A stretch of DNA of 21,830 bases from CAZGLR01 sp964526635 (GCA_964526635.1 CAZGLR010000054.1:1-21830), one strand, 5' to 3'. Positions 6,725-15,823 are shown, counted from the first letter of the stretch. The notes: a model not told the origin generated them from the letters alone. Program-made: numbers and translations.

Positions 6725-7984
6725 TTACGTTCCCATCGTCCATGATGCAAGATATTCTTTCTGCTCGGCGGTCAGACGGTCGATTTTGATGCCCATCGAA
6801 TCCAGCTTTAGTCGCGCAATCTTGTCGTCGATCCGTTCCGGGATCGTATGGACCTCGTTTGACAATGGCGCTTTCAGTTTGACCAGGTACTCAGCACCCA
6901 TGGCTTGATTGGCAAACGACATATCCATCACCATGGCCGGATGCCCCTCAGCCGCGGCCAGGTTAATCAGGCGCCCCTCGCCGAGGATACGAATACGGTT
7001 GCCGTTCATCAGCTTGTATTCTTCCACGAATTTCCGCATCGTCTTGACCGAACGGCTAATCTGCTTGAGGCCATCGATATCCAGCTCGACATTGAAATGG
7101 CCCGAGTTACACACAATCGCGCCATCTTTCATCTTGATAAAATGCTCGGGACGGATTACATGAATGTCCCCGGTCAATGTCACGAAGACATCGCCCAGCG
7201 ATGCCGCCTTCGACATCGGCATTACCTGGAAGCCGTCCATCACCGCTTCCAGCGCCTTGGTCGGATCAACTTCGGTGATAACAACCTGGCCGCCCATACC
7301 GCGCGCGCGCATGGCCACTCCTCGGCCGCACCAGCCATAGCCGGCGACAACAATAGTTGATCCGGCGATCAGGTGATTGGTCGCTCGAATGATGCCATCG
7401 ATTGTCGATTGCCCGGTGCCGTAACGATTATCGAAGAAATGCTTGGTCTTGGAATCATTCACCGCGATAACAGGAAAAGCCAGGGCGCCGTCTTTGGCCA
7501 TCGCCCGCAGACGAATCACTCCGGTCGTGGTTTCTTCGGTACCGGCGATGATGTTCGGTATCAGTTCCTGGCGGTCGCTGTGGAGCGTGGACACCAGATC
7601 AGCACCGTCGTCCATCGTCATATGCGGCTGAATGTCCAGCGTTTGGTGGATGTGCTTGTAATAGGTCTTGTTGTCTTCGCCGTTGATGGCGTACACAGCA
7701 ATACCGAAATCCTTGACCAGCGAGGCCGCGACATCATCCTGGGTCGACAACGGATTCGAGGCGCACAGAGCGCAGTTGGCACCGCCCGCTTTGAGTGTGC
7801 GCATGAGATTGGCGGTTTCGGTGGTTACATGCAGGCAGGCGGCAATAGTGGTGCCACGCAATGGTCTCTCTCGTTTAAAACGATCGCGGATCAGCCGCAG
7901 CACGGGCATATTAGTTTCAGCCCAGTCGATTCTTTTTCTGCCTTCGGGGGCGAGACTCAGGTCCCGGACATCATACTTGGCCAT
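6725..7984 (-). CDS. ahcY: S-adenosylhomocysteine hydrolase
   Basis: A 419-residue cytoplasmic, NAD-dependent enzyme that splits S-adenosylhomocysteine to adenosine and homocysteine, relieving product inhibition of methyltransferases. The N-terminal motif TTIAACLHVTTETANL (45-60) carries the catalytic histidine H52. AGTEETTTG (147-155), NDSKTKHFFDNRYGTGQS (176-193) and the NAD-binding GYGWCGRG (215-222) follow, then VCNSGHFNVELD (291-302). The C-terminus ends in LASWTMGT, the short archaeal/thermophile-like form, without the longer YRY-type tail. I chose ATG 7984 (AAGGGA about 5 bases upstream, canonical N-terminus MAKYDVRDLSLAPEG). ATG 8023, with AAGGA 9 bases upstream, is a real alternative that adds a 13-residue basic leader. 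It lies just downstream of metK. Confidence 0.95.
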   Translation of the reverse strand: MAKYDVRDLSLAPEGRKRIDWAETNMPVLRLIRDRFKRERPLRGTTIAACLHVTTETANLMRTLKAGGANCALCASNPLSTQDDVAASLVKDFGIAVYAINGEDNKTYYKHIHQTLDIQPHMTMDDGADLVSTLHSDRQELIPNIIAGTEETTTGVIRLRAMAKDGALAFPVIAVNDSKTKHFFDNRYGTGQSTIDGIIRATNHLIAGSTIVVAGYGWCGRGVAMRARGMGGQVVITEVDPTKALEAVMDGFQVMPMSKAASLGDVFVTLTGDIHVIRPEHFIKMKDGAIVCNSGHFNVELDIDGLKQISRSVKTMRKFVEEYKLMNGNRIRILGEGRLINLAAAEGHPAMVMDMSFANQAMGAEYLVKLKAPLSNEVHTIPERIDDKIARLKLDSMGIKIDRLTAEQKEYLASWTMGT

Positions 7985-8052
7985 GGTATTCCCTTTATTG
8001 CTTCGTTTCGTTTTCGTCGCCATCACTTTCAATCCTTTGTCTGTTTGACCGA

Positions 8053-9216
8053 TCAAGCATCTTTAATGAGCGTTTTCGCGATATCGGTTCGTTCCCAGGT
8101 GAACGTTTCTTCATTGCGGCCGAAATGGCCATAGGTTGCCGTACGGCGATATATCGGGCGCAGCAGGTCGAGTTGTTCAATTATGCCGCGCGGGGTTAGT
8201 TGGAAATGCTTCCGGACCAGCCCGGCCAAATGCGATTCCGGGACTTTGGCGGTGCCATCCGTCCAGATCCGTACTGAAACCGGATCGGCCACACCGATAG
8301 CATACGACAACTGTACCGAGCAGCGATCGGCCAACTCAGCCGCGACAATATTCTTGGCAATATGGCGGGCCATATACGACGCCGACCGGTCAACTTTGGT
8401 CGGATCCTTACCGGAAAACGCCCCGCCACCATGCGCCGCCGAGCCGCCATAGGTATCGACGATAATCTTGCGGCCGGTCAGGCCGGCGTCCGATTGCGGT
8501 CCGCCGATAACAAACTTACCGGTCGGATTGACATAATACTTGGTTTTGTTATCCAGCATGCTTTCCGGGATAATCGCACGGATCACTGCTTCCTTGATTT
8601 CTTCGCGGGCCTGTTCAGTGATATGCTTGCCGGTTTTATCCAGAATCGATTCGTTGTGCTGTGTTGATATAACCACCGCATCGATCCGAGTCGGCTTATT
8701 ATCTATATATTCGATCGTCACCTGCGATTTACCATCGGGACCGAGATAATCAAGTATTTTTTTCTTCCGTACATCAGCCAGGCGGCGCGTCAGCTTATGA
8801 GCCAGAATGATCGGCATTGGCATCAATTCATCGGTTTCCCGGCAGGCAAAACCGAGCATCAGGCCCTGGTCCCCGGCGCCGCCGGTATCGACACCCTGGG
8901 CGATATCGGGCGACTGCGATCCGATCGCATTAAGCACCGCGCAGGCGCTGGCCGAGAAACCCATCGTTGAATCAACATAACCTATGTCAGCCAGAATATT
9001 CCGTACCAGTGATTGTATATCCACATATCCGGTCGTGGTAATCTCGCCGCCAACCACTACCAGGCCGACTGTTACAAAGGCCTCACAGGCTACGCGCGCA
9101 CGGGTGTCCTGCACCAGAATCGCATCGAGAACGCCATCAGAAATCTGATCGCAAACTTTGTCCGGATGTCCCTCGGTTACCGACTCGGACGTAAACAAGT
9201 AGTTTTCCACAGCCAT
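8053..9216 (-). CDS. metK: S-adenosylmethionine synthetase
   Basis: A 387-residue cytoplasmic enzyme making SAM from methionine and ATP, with release of phosphate and pyrophosphate. All signature motifs are present: ESVTEGHPDKVCDQISD (11-27) with the catalytic histidine, GAGDQGLMLGFA (113-124), and the glycine-rich loop GGGAFSGKDPTKVDRS (263-278) that holds the polyphosphate. Its length is normal. The ATG at 9216 is preceded by CAGGAGA, a strong Shine-Dalgarno. It begins 32 bases after the nucleotidyltransferase gene and is followed by ahcY, so the SAM-making and SAH-removing enzymes are probably co-expressed. Confidence 0.97.
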   Translation of the reverse strand: MAVENYLFTSESVTEGHPDKVCDQISDGVLDAILVQDTRARVACEAFVTVGLVVVGGEITTTGYVDIQSLVRNILADIGYVDSTMGFSASACAVLNAIGSQSPDIAQGVDTGGAGDQGLMLGFACRETDELMPMPIILAHKLTRRLADVRKKKILDYLGPDGKSQVTIEYIDNKPTRIDAVVISTQHNESILDKTGKHITEQAREEIKEAVIRAIIPESMLDNKTKYYVNPTGKFVIGGPQSDAGLTGRKIIVDTYGGSAAHGGGAFSGKDPTKVDRSASYMARHIAKNIVAAELADRCSVQLSYAIGVADPVSVRIWTDGTAKVPESHLAGLVRKHFQLTPRGIIEQLDLLRPIYRRTATYGHFGRNEETFTWERTDIAKTLIKDA

Positions 9217-9248
9217 TGTCTTCTCCTGAAAAATCTCGCATCAATGCG

Positions 9249-10223
9249 TCAATAGTACCCGACTTCCGAGGAATCGCCGACATTGATAATTCGGAAATCA
9301 CCAAAAACCACCGCCTTGTGGCCGATAAGCGAATCGGTCAAAAGCGCATTTCGAACCTCGGCTTCATACCCAATAATGGAATTACGCAACACCGCCCGCC
9401 GAATGACGGCATTATCTGACACAGACACATACGGCCCGATAATTGATTCCTCGATCGTCGCGGTCGGCGCAATATAGACCGGCGGTATAATGACCGAACC
9501 CTCGCGCGATGTCGTGTTCCCCATCTTTTCAAGCAAGTGGCGATTGGTTTCGATCAACGTCTCCCGCTTGCCGCAATCATACCAGCCATCAACCGCAAAC
9601 ACGCGGAACTCGACACCATCTTCTATCATCGTCTGCAGCGCATCAGTTAGTTGATACTCGCCCTTGGTCTTTTTGTCCGACGCCACCAGATTGTCGAGAT
9701 GATCCTCAAGTAATTTGCTGTCGCGGATATAATACAGCCCGATAATCGCCAGATTCGATTTGGGCTCAGCCGGCTTCTCGACCAATTTGGTCACGATGCC
9801 GCCTTTCTCTTCGGCAATACCGAAACGTGAGGGATCATCGACTTGCATCAATCCAAGGACATTGTCTCCCTCACTGACCAGCTTTTCCAGATTGGTTTCA
9901 ACAATCGTATCGCCCAGGATAATCAGCACCGGGCTGTTGGGCATCTCCCGCAACGCCAGCTTGACGGCATGTCCCAGACCGAGCAGTTCCTCCTGCTCAA
10001 CAAAGGTGACATTCAAATCGTAGGTTGTTTTAACATATTCGCGGACCTTGTCCCCCATAAAACCGGTGACAATCAGGACTTCATCCGGATTAAGGGGCTT
10101 GATAGAATCAAGGATATGCCCCAGAATCGGCTTTCCGGCCACATGCAACAATGCTTTCGGGATAGTATGTGTATGCGGCCGCAGACGGGATCCGATCCCC
10201 GCCGCCGGAATAATAACCTTCAT
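9249..10223 (-). CDS. Sugar-1-phosphate nucleotidyltransferase with left-handed beta-helix tail
   Basis: A 324-residue enzyme of the glucose-1-phosphate thymidylyl/uridylyltransferase family. The nucleotide loop PAAGIGSRLRP is at 6-16 with K23 behind it, the substrate loop LGLGHAV at 81-87, the metal-binding GD at 104-105, VEKP at 148-151, and GEYQLTDA at 188-195. From about 246 hexapeptide-like repeats (PPVYIAPTATIEESIIGPYV and following) form a left-handed beta-helix, as in long RmlA-like and GlmU-like enzymes. It should activate a sugar phosphate for polysaccharide or LPS synthesis; whether the nucleotide is dTTP or UTP is not decidable. I chose ATG 10223 (MKVIIPAAG), with AAGGGG about 9 bases upstream, over the TTG at 10283, which falls in the promoter. 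Confidence 0.88.
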   Translation of the reverse strand: MKVIIPAAGIGSRLRPHTHTIPKALLHVAGKPILGHILDSIKPLNPDEVLIVTGFMGDKVREYVKTTYDLNVTFVEQEELLGLGHAVKLALREMPNSPVLIILGDTIVETNLEKLVSEGDNVLGLMQVDDPSRFGIAEEKGGIVTKLVEKPAEPKSNLAIIGLYYIRDSKLLEDHLDNLVASDKKTKGEYQLTDALQTMIEDGVEFRVFAVDGWYDCGKRETLIETNRHLLEKMGNTTSREGSVIIPPVYIAPTATIEESIIGPYVSVSDNAVIRRAVLRNSIIGYEAEVRNALLTDSLIGHKAVVFGDFRIINVGDSSEVGYY

Positions 10224-10255
10224 AATAGCGACCCCTTGGATTGGGTTAATGAGCG

Positions 10256-10283
10256 AATATACAGAAAGTGGACCGACACGCAA
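10256..10283 (-). promoter_or_regulatory. Promoter of the nucleotidyltransferase-metK-ahcY run
   Basis: On the minus strand TTGCGT (10283-10278) and TATATT (10261-10256) are 16 bases apart. The -10 lies about 32 bases before the ATG at 10223, giving a normal leader that contains the Shine-Dalgarno. I see no other promoter before metK (only 32 bases). Confidence 0.45.
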
Positions 10284-10346
10284 CCCAAAAAGTTACCGAC
10301 TTGCCGGCGCTATCTTTCCGTTTGCACATATGTACGGATTATTCCA

Positions 10347-10988
10347 CTACGTAAACAAATTAACCATGCTCCCGCCCCAGTCCTCGATCAAGAACTGCAC
10401 GCGACCGATTAAAAGCGAGATTCGCGCCATGACCGTGTAGCCAAAATGCGCCCCGAACGAGATCATGATAAACCATATACCGGTCTTGGCCGCCGCCCCC
10501 AGCAGGCCTTTGTGTTCCTTCGAAAAATAGAAATAGATGAGTGTGGTCAACACACCCACCACGACCACTATCGCCAGAAGCAGCTCCTGCAGACCACCGC
10601 TGTTGTTAAACGGCAGCATAGTCGCCTGAATCTGAGGCAGGATCTTGCCATGGAGTTCGGATATCAAAAAAATACCGGCTGTCGTCCCCATGACAAAAGC
10701 CAGTGACAGACGGCTCACCCAGTGAATCCCCCTGAAGAAACGCGAAAACATTAAGATCCCGAGAAATCCCGGAATAATCAAATACCATTTGCCGTCTTTG
10801 AACATCGGATCAAGCATCTGCTGAATGATAATCGAATTCCAGACCAGCCCGATATAATACCCCGCCGAAATACCTGCGAAAATGTGCTCTGCGATTTTAT
10901 AAAAGGGATTGTCCTTGTACAAAAACGAAAACAGCGCCAGCGTGAAGAATGCCACAATCCATAGTTGAAGGAACTCACCAAGACTCAC
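10347..10988 (-). CDS. Uncharacterised six-helix membrane protein
   Basis: A 213-residue integral membrane protein I cannot assign to a family. Hydrophobic segments are at about 5-22, 34-55, 68-83, 93-110, 134-155 and 167-190, with a short polar C-terminus. Residues that stand out are the loop SFLYKDNPFYKIAEHIFAG (21-39) and the basic FSRFFRGIHW (81-90). It is the last gene of a four-gene operon; its ATG overlaps the stop of the preceding gene by 4 bases, a sign of coupled translation and probably of a shared complex. No catalytic motif is visible. Confidence 0.8.
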   Translation of the reverse strand: MSLGEFLQLWIVAFFTLALFSFLYKDNPFYKIAEHIFAGISAGYYIGLVWNSIIIQQMLDPMFKDGKWYLIIPGFLGILMFSRFFRGIHWVSRLSLAFVMGTTAGIFLISELHGKILPQIQATMLPFNNSGGLQELLLAIVVVVGVLTTLIYFYFSKEHKGLLGAAAKTGIWFIMISFGAHFGYTVMARISLLIGRVQFLIEDWGGSMVNLFT

Positions 10989-11860
10989 GATGACCTCCCT
11001 CGGCGCCGTTCGGTAAAGAAAATGACATTACCGGTAATGACTGAGAAGATAATAAACAGATGTACCAGTGATTGTGCCGACATTCCCTTGGTCGCAGTAT
11101 CGGGACGATCAATCAACTCCTCATACTCGGCCGCGCCTTTCATTCCGCCCAGAAGGCCGGTCATCTGCCCCGAACCGACATAGGCGTAATACCGGGGCGC
11201 CATGACAGCCGTCATGCCGCAGCCAACACCGATCTTATACTGGGCATTGACAATCGACATCCAGTAATCAACGACACCGTTGTCGGCAACCACAAAGATG
11301 AAATCCAGATCGTCGTAATTTTCGATATCCTGCATTAACGGGAGACTGTCGAGGTCGGTGCCGCGATTATCTGTGGGATATATGCTTTTAATCGATGATC
11401 CCATACCCTTCAATACCGCAACATAATTATATTTATAACCGAGATTGACGTAATCGACACCATATTCCTTGTCGAATTCGGCGGCGATATCACTGGTGAC
11501 GCGCTCGGCAATCGAGGGCCCGCCCAGCGGGACAGTCGTCATCGTCACGACATTGCAGTCCTTGCGAAACAGATGCCGCAGCGCCGCCCGCGACATCGGC
11601 TCGGTTTCGGCCAGGGTCGAGGCATAGTAATCGAATGTCAGCATAACCGTGACCGAATCAGGCAGGATCTCGACGGCATTGAATAATTGCTTTGTTTCCG
11701 GTGAGACTTCCGATGGCAACTCAAATGTGATCAGTACGGGAAAGACAACATACACCCCTACCGCCAGGTAGATATACCGGCGGTCTCTGGTCTTCAGGGT
11801 GCGATACAGACAAAACACCCCGATCAGAACCAGAAAGATATATGCCAACGCCATCCACAT
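10985..11860 (-). CDS. Uncharacterised membrane-anchored alpha/beta protein
   Basis: A 291-residue protein of unknown family. Two N-terminal membrane segments (about 3-20 and 29-46) and one C-terminal (about 264-283) enclose a soluble domain of about 210 residues with alternating strands and helices (TVMLTF 71-76, CNVVTMTTVP 102-111, IAERVTSDIAAEFDKEYG 117-134, DFIFVVADNG 186-195). Just before the last membrane segment is LLGGMKG (236-242), which resembles LLMGGLKG at the same place in the first protein of this operon. That suggests the two share an ancestral domain. Its start lies 9 bases after the preceding gene, and its stop overlaps the next gene. Function unknown. Confidence 0.8.
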   Translation of the reverse strand: MWMALAYIFLVLIGVFCLYRTLKTRDRRYIYLAVGVYVVFPVLITFELPSEVSPETKQLFNAVEILPDSVTVMLTFDYYASTLAETEPMSRAALRHLFRKDCNVVTMTTVPLGGPSIAERVTSDIAAEFDKEYGVDYVNLGYKYNYVAVLKGMGSSIKSIYPTDNRGTDLDSLPLMQDIENYDDLDFIFVVADNGVVDYWMSIVNAQYKIGVGCGMTAVMAPRYYAYVGSGQMTGLLGGMKGAAEYEELIDRPDTATKGMSAQSLVHLFIIFSVITGNVIFFTERRRGRSS

Positions 11861-11869
11861 AAAAGCGGC

Positions 11870-12529
11870 CTATTTCCCCAAATATGTCCGTTCGATTCCC
11901 AGCATGATCCGCAGCGCCATGGCCGCCGCCCCGAGTGCCGCCCCGATAATAATCCCTCGCTGCACGGCCAGATTAACCCCACCCATGACAAATGAATTTA
12001 TCAACTGCGGCAGATCGGCATGGATACTCTTCAAGAGCATCTCACCCATAGGAATCCGCCAGAGCATGACCAGAACCGCCGTAATCAATAGCAGCGTCGA
12101 TTCGGCATTGCGCGCCCGAAAAGCTCGAAAGGCCGCCGAAGCAATATAAAAGGCCAGCATGGCAAACATGGTTGACATCATGGGCGCATCGAGATACGTA
12201 AACAGCCAGTCATAGACCGAACCGGGAGCGGTGCCGAACAATGGTGACCATGACGTCGGCAAAATCGCCGGAATCGCCATGACGAAAATCGACACCAGGG
12301 TGAGTATCTTGTAGCCCCAGTCTTCCTTGCGTCGCCTGACCGCGGTGTAATTAACCCGGACAATTGAAACCACACCCAAAAGCAGCGTAAAGCCGGAGAC
12401 AATCGTCACCCAGCTCAGCAACTCCGGTTCAAGTCGGCCAACGATGCTTTTCTCCGGATTGAAGAAAAACGAGACGACCATGATAAATCCGGCCAGAAAT
12501 GCTATGATTATTGGAACGGTCGTTCGCAT
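11870..12529 (-). CDS. Uncharacterised multi-pass membrane protein
   Basis: A 219-residue hydrophobic protein with membrane segments at about 5-22, 38-58, 72-90, 115-136, 144-157 and 174-208. A basic stretch VRRRKED (64-70) would mark a cytoplasmic loop by the positive-inside rule. No family recognised. It follows the first gene of the operon after only 3 bases, and precedes the third by 9 bases. Together with the other six-helix protein of the operon it could form the membrane core of a complex with the two anchored soluble domains; this is inferred from gene packing only. Confidence 0.8.
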   Translation of the reverse strand: MRTTVPIIIAFLAGFIMVVSFFFNPEKSIVGRLEPELLSWVTIVSGFTLLLGVVSIVRVNYTAVRRRKEDWGYKILTLVSIFVMAIPAILPTSWSPLFGTAPGSVYDWLFTYLDAPMMSTMFAMLAFYIASAAFRAFRARNAESTLLLITAVLVMLWRIPMGEMLLKSIHADLPQLINSFVMGGVNLAVQRGIIIGAALGAAAMALRIMLGIERTYLGK

Positions 12530-12532
12530 CGA

Positions 12533-13519
12533 TCACACGCTGTCAAAAAGGTTGAGATACCATTCGCCGGTACCGAAAGTCGCCAGAATCACCCCGAGGA
12601 CAATCAAAATGACCAAAAGCATCTTGACCCAGTCCTGCCCCTTGAGCCCGCCCATCAAAAGCGGCTCCCGGGTCAGATAGGCCGAGGCGGCATATAGTTC
12701 TTCGCCCATCAGGGTATAGTCGCAGGAAGCGATAAAAAACGGCAACTGGGCCGGCTGGGCTGTCCCGGCGATCTGAATCGACCCGGCGGCATTGCCCGTT
12801 TCGGCCAGGAGCAGCGATTCGGCGTAAAACGCCCCCATATATATGTTGGTTGCGGGCCGTTCCCGCATCATGAGGCCATTGACATGAGCGGTGAAGGCAA
12901 ACTGTTCGCCGGCGACATACCGGACCGTATCACGATCATAGGCGTCCGGCTTACCCTCCGTGGCATAGGCCTGTTCGACCACTTCCTGCCCGGCCGCCAG
13001 AACCATCGGATACCGTACCGGCACCATCAGCGGGGTCTCATACCGGGCGGTAATCCGTGCCACCCGGCCGAGAATTGATATCCCGGCAATTGTTTCGATT
13101 TCATCGATCTCATTAATACCGGGGATAAAAAGCACCGGCTTGCCCATCTCGGTAGCGCGCCCGACCGCCTCCTCGACTTCATCGAGACCGTTGATTTTAC
13201 GGATAAACAGTGATTTCTCGGCCCGTGCCCATCGCGTATAGATCAGAATCGCAGCTGAAAACAGGAGCATGAAAATCAGGGCGTTCAGACGGTCAATGCG
13301 AAATGCTGGCTTTTCCGATTGCGATCGTTCGGCCCGGGCGGCGGCGGCGTCATCGAGAGTGGCGGCAGCGGCCGTGGTATCAGAAAGGGTCTCGGCGATG
13401 ATTTCAGAGGTATCTGACTGGGCGAGCGATACTGCTGCCGGGCAGCACAAGAGAGCCATCAGGAGTGCGGCACAGATGTATATGAAGCGGGCTTGAGACA
13501 CGACCCAAGATATTGCCAT
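12533..13519 (-). CDS. DUF6754-like exported membrane protein
   Basis: A 328-residue protein, first gene of the four-gene operon. From the ATG at 13519 there is a signal-peptide-like start (basic R11, hydrophobic 12-30, possible cleavage after SLA at 33), a Ser/Thr/Ala/Asp-rich linker (34-70), a membrane segment (78-96), a soluble domain (about 105-290) and a C-terminal membrane segment (about 299-315). The domain contains KPVLFIPGINEIDE (127-140), PLMVPVRYP (163-171) and the terminal LLMGGLKG (287-294). I recall this type as DUF6754, but could not check it. A TTG at 13534 is the upstream alternative start. No Shine-Dalgarno or clear promoter is visible between here and the rpsA terminator. 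Function unknown. Confidence 0.78.
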   Translation of the reverse strand: MAISWVVSQARFIYICAALLMALLCCPAAVSLAQSDTSEIIAETLSDTTAAAATLDDAAAARAERSQSEKPAFRIDRLNALIFMLLFSAAILIYTRWARAEKSLFIRKINGLDEVEEAVGRATEMGKPVLFIPGINEIDEIETIAGISILGRVARITARYETPLMVPVRYPMVLAAGQEVVEQAYATEGKPDAYDRDTVRYVAGEQFAFTAHVNGLMMRERPATNIYMGAFYAESLLLAETGNAAGSIQIAGTAQPAQLPFFIASCDYTLMGEELYAASAYLTREPLLMGGLKGQDWVKMLLVILIVLGVILATFGTGEWYLNLFDSV

Positions 13520-13555
13520 GCAGCGCGAAATCAAAGCGGAAACTATCCGCTATCC

Positions 13556-13592
13556 TCATAAAAAAAAAGCCCCCGGAGTACAGGGGCTTTTC
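13556..13592 (-). terminator. Intrinsic terminator after rpsA
   Basis: On the minus strand AAAAGCCCC, loop tgtactcc, then GGGGGCTTTTTTTT: a G/C stem with flanking A-T pairs and a run of eight T. It lies about 30 bases after the rpsA stop and separates the cmk-plsC-rpsA run from the membrane operon. The A-run on the other side makes it potentially two-directional. Confidence 0.9.
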
Positions 13593-13621
13593 TGGATACG
13601 ATAATGTCGGAAGAATCCGAG

Positions 13622-15823
13622 TTACTCTTCCTTTTTATCTTCTTCTTCGGCAGACGTTTCCTCTTCCGCCGGTGATTCAGGCGCTGTCTCTTCCGACGGT
13701 GCCTCGGCGGTTTCGGAGGTATCAGATGCCTCAGCCGCAGGCTGTTCTTCAGCAGCGGGAGCAGGCTCTTCGGACGATGCCTCGGCCGGTTTTTCCTCGG
13801 CCGGAGCTTCTTCTTCAGAGCTTTCCTCAGCAGGTGACGCCTTTTCGCCTTCGGCCGTCTTTTGGGCCCCGGCGGCTTCACCCAGCGAGACACTGCTGGT
13901 TGCCTGTTTGGCTATGAACGCCTCATATTCCTCGCGGTTGCGCTTTTCGAAATATGCCGACAGCGACAGGACAATCTTGCGTCCGGCACGATCGAACTCG
14001 ATCACCTTCAGCGGCAGGCTGTCGCCCTCATTGAACGATTCGGCGGGCTTGTTCATGTATTCGTCACCGAGCTGATTAGCCGGTACGAATCCCTCAACCT
14101 CGCCGTCGAGTTCCACCACCAGGCCGCGATCCATAACCCGGACCACCGCACCCAGGACTTCATTGCCAACACTGTACTTCTTGGCGTATTCCGGCCACGG
14201 ATCATCCTGGAGCTGCTTGAGACCAAGTGATACCCGGCGATTTTCGGAATCGATGCGAAGGACCTTGACGTCGATTTCCTCACCCTTCTTCATAACTTCC
14301 GAGGGGTGCTGAATTCGCTTCGTCCACGACATATCCGAAATATGCACCAGGCCATCGATACCCTCTTCGATCTCGACGAAGGCGCCAAACGCAGTCAGGT
14401 TGCGGACCTTACCGGAAACCACCGACCCGACCGGATACCGGGTGTGAACCATAGTCCACGGATCCGGCTCCATCTGCTTGATACCCAGCGATATCTTTTC
14501 ATTTTCCTTGTCCACCGAGAGTACAACAGCTTCGATTGCGTCACCGATGCTCATCAGTTTAGAAGGATGTTTGATATGCTGTGTCCATGACATTTCAGAA
14601 ATGTGAATCAGGCCCTCGATTCCCTTTTCGAGTTCCACAAAGGCACCATAGTCGGTAATCGAAACGACTTTCCCGGTCACCTTCTTGTTGACCGGGTATT
14701 TCTCTTCGATATTTTCCCACGGGTATGGCGTCAGCTGCTTGAGACCAAGGGAGATGCGCGACGTTCTCTCATCGAAGTCGAGAATCTTGACTTCAAGCTT
14801 ATCACCCAACTGGACCATCTCGGAAGGATGCCGCATACGGCCCCAGGACATATCGGTGATATGCAGCAGACCATCGACTCCACCCAGATCGATAAACACA
14901 CCGAAGTCGGTGATGTTCTTGACCACACCATCGCGGACCTGACCAACCTGAATCTCGTCGAGCAGATTGGCACGCATCTTCTCGCGCTCGTCCTCCAGGA
15001 CCGTCCTGCGGGACACCACGATATTGCGGCGGGCTTTATTGAGCTTGATGATCTTGACATTCATCGTCTGACCAATCAGGGCATCGAAATCAGGCACCTG
15101 CCGCAGCGCAATTTGTGAACCGGGCAGGAAAGCATCCACACCCATGACGTCCACAACCACGCCGCCTTTGATACGGCGCTTGACCCGACCGGGAACCAGA
15201 TCGCCGGCATCGTGGGCCTCGCGAATGCGATCCCAGACGCGCATAAAGTCGGCTTTCTGTTTGGACAGTACCAACTGACCGTTCTGGTCCTCGACTGCTT
15301 CGAGAAACACTTCGATTTTATCACCGATCTGGATATTGACTTCGCCGGTGAATTCAGAAATCGGAATGATGCCCTCGGATTTGAATCCGACGTCAACGAT
15401 GATATCTTCTCGCGTGACCCCGATCACGGAGCCGGTGACGATTTCACCCTCTTTGATATCCTGGATCGTATTTTCATACAGGTCGAGCATTTCCTGGTAC
15501 TCGCTGTCGTCGTATTCAGCGGCATCGAGTTCAGTCAATTTCATCGACCGAACCTCATCGACCGGCGGGGCTTCAATTACCGTCTGTTGGCGCGTAGCCG
15601 CCTTTTCAGCGATGCGCTTCTTTCGATCTGTAACGACTTCCTCGACTTCCAGTACCTCTTCGGGTTCGAGATGATCGCTGTCTTCAAGAGATTTCGGCTT
15701 GATCAGCTTCTGCTTGGCACCTTTGGTCTTTTTGGCGCGAGCGAGTTTCGATTTGCTCTTGCGGCTCTTATCACCTCCATTCGTGTCGATTTCTTCGCGA
15801 AAATTTGATTTGGCGTCTGCCAT
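13622..15823 (-). CDS. rpsA: Ribosomal protein S1, six S1 domains
   Basis: A 733-residue S1, which binds mRNA on the 30S subunit and helps initiate translation on structured or weak-Shine-Dalgarno messages. Six S1 (OB-fold) repeats are at about 122-189, 207-273, 291-362, 379-450, 466-537 and 553-622; repeats 3-5 carry the strongest RNA-binding pattern (DFGVFIDLGGVDGLLHITDMSW). It is longer than the E. coli protein (557) owing to a 120-residue N-terminal extension, first lysine-rich (20-45) then acidic, and a tail of about 90 residues (640-733) made mostly of Glu, Ala, Ser and Pro. The ATG at 15823 has a perfect AGGAGG 11 bases upstream, below two leader hairpins. It is third in the cmk-plsC-rpsA order. 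Confidence 0.96.
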   Translation of the reverse strand: MADAKSNFREEIDTNGGDKSRKSKSKLARAKKTKGAKQKLIKPKSLEDSDHLEPEEVLEVEEVVTDRKKRIAEKAATRQQTVIEAPPVDEVRSMKLTELDAAEYDDSEYQEMLDLYENTIQDIKEGEIVTGSVIGVTREDIIVDVGFKSEGIIPISEFTGEVNIQIGDKIEVFLEAVEDQNGQLVLSKQKADFMRVWDRIREAHDAGDLVPGRVKRRIKGGVVVDVMGVDAFLPGSQIALRQVPDFDALIGQTMNVKIIKLNKARRNIVVSRRTVLEDEREKMRANLLDEIQVGQVRDGVVKNITDFGVFIDLGGVDGLLHITDMSWGRMRHPSEMVQLGDKLEVKILDFDERTSRISLGLKQLTPYPWENIEEKYPVNKKVTGKVVSITDYGAFVELEKGIEGLIHISEMSWTQHIKHPSKLMSIGDAIEAVVLSVDKENEKISLGIKQMEPDPWTMVHTRYPVGSVVSGKVRNLTAFGAFVEIEEGIDGLVHISDMSWTKRIQHPSEVMKKGEEIDVKVLRIDSENRRVSLGLKQLQDDPWPEYAKKYSVGNEVLGAVVRVMDRGLVVELDGEVEGFVPANQLGDEYMNKPAESFNEGDSLPLKVIEFDRAGRKIVLSLSAYFEKRNREEYEAFIAKQATSSVSLGEAAGAQKTAEGEKASPAEESSEEEAPAEEKPAEASSEEPAPAAEEQPAAEASDTSETAEAPSEETAPESPAEEETSAEEEDKKEE

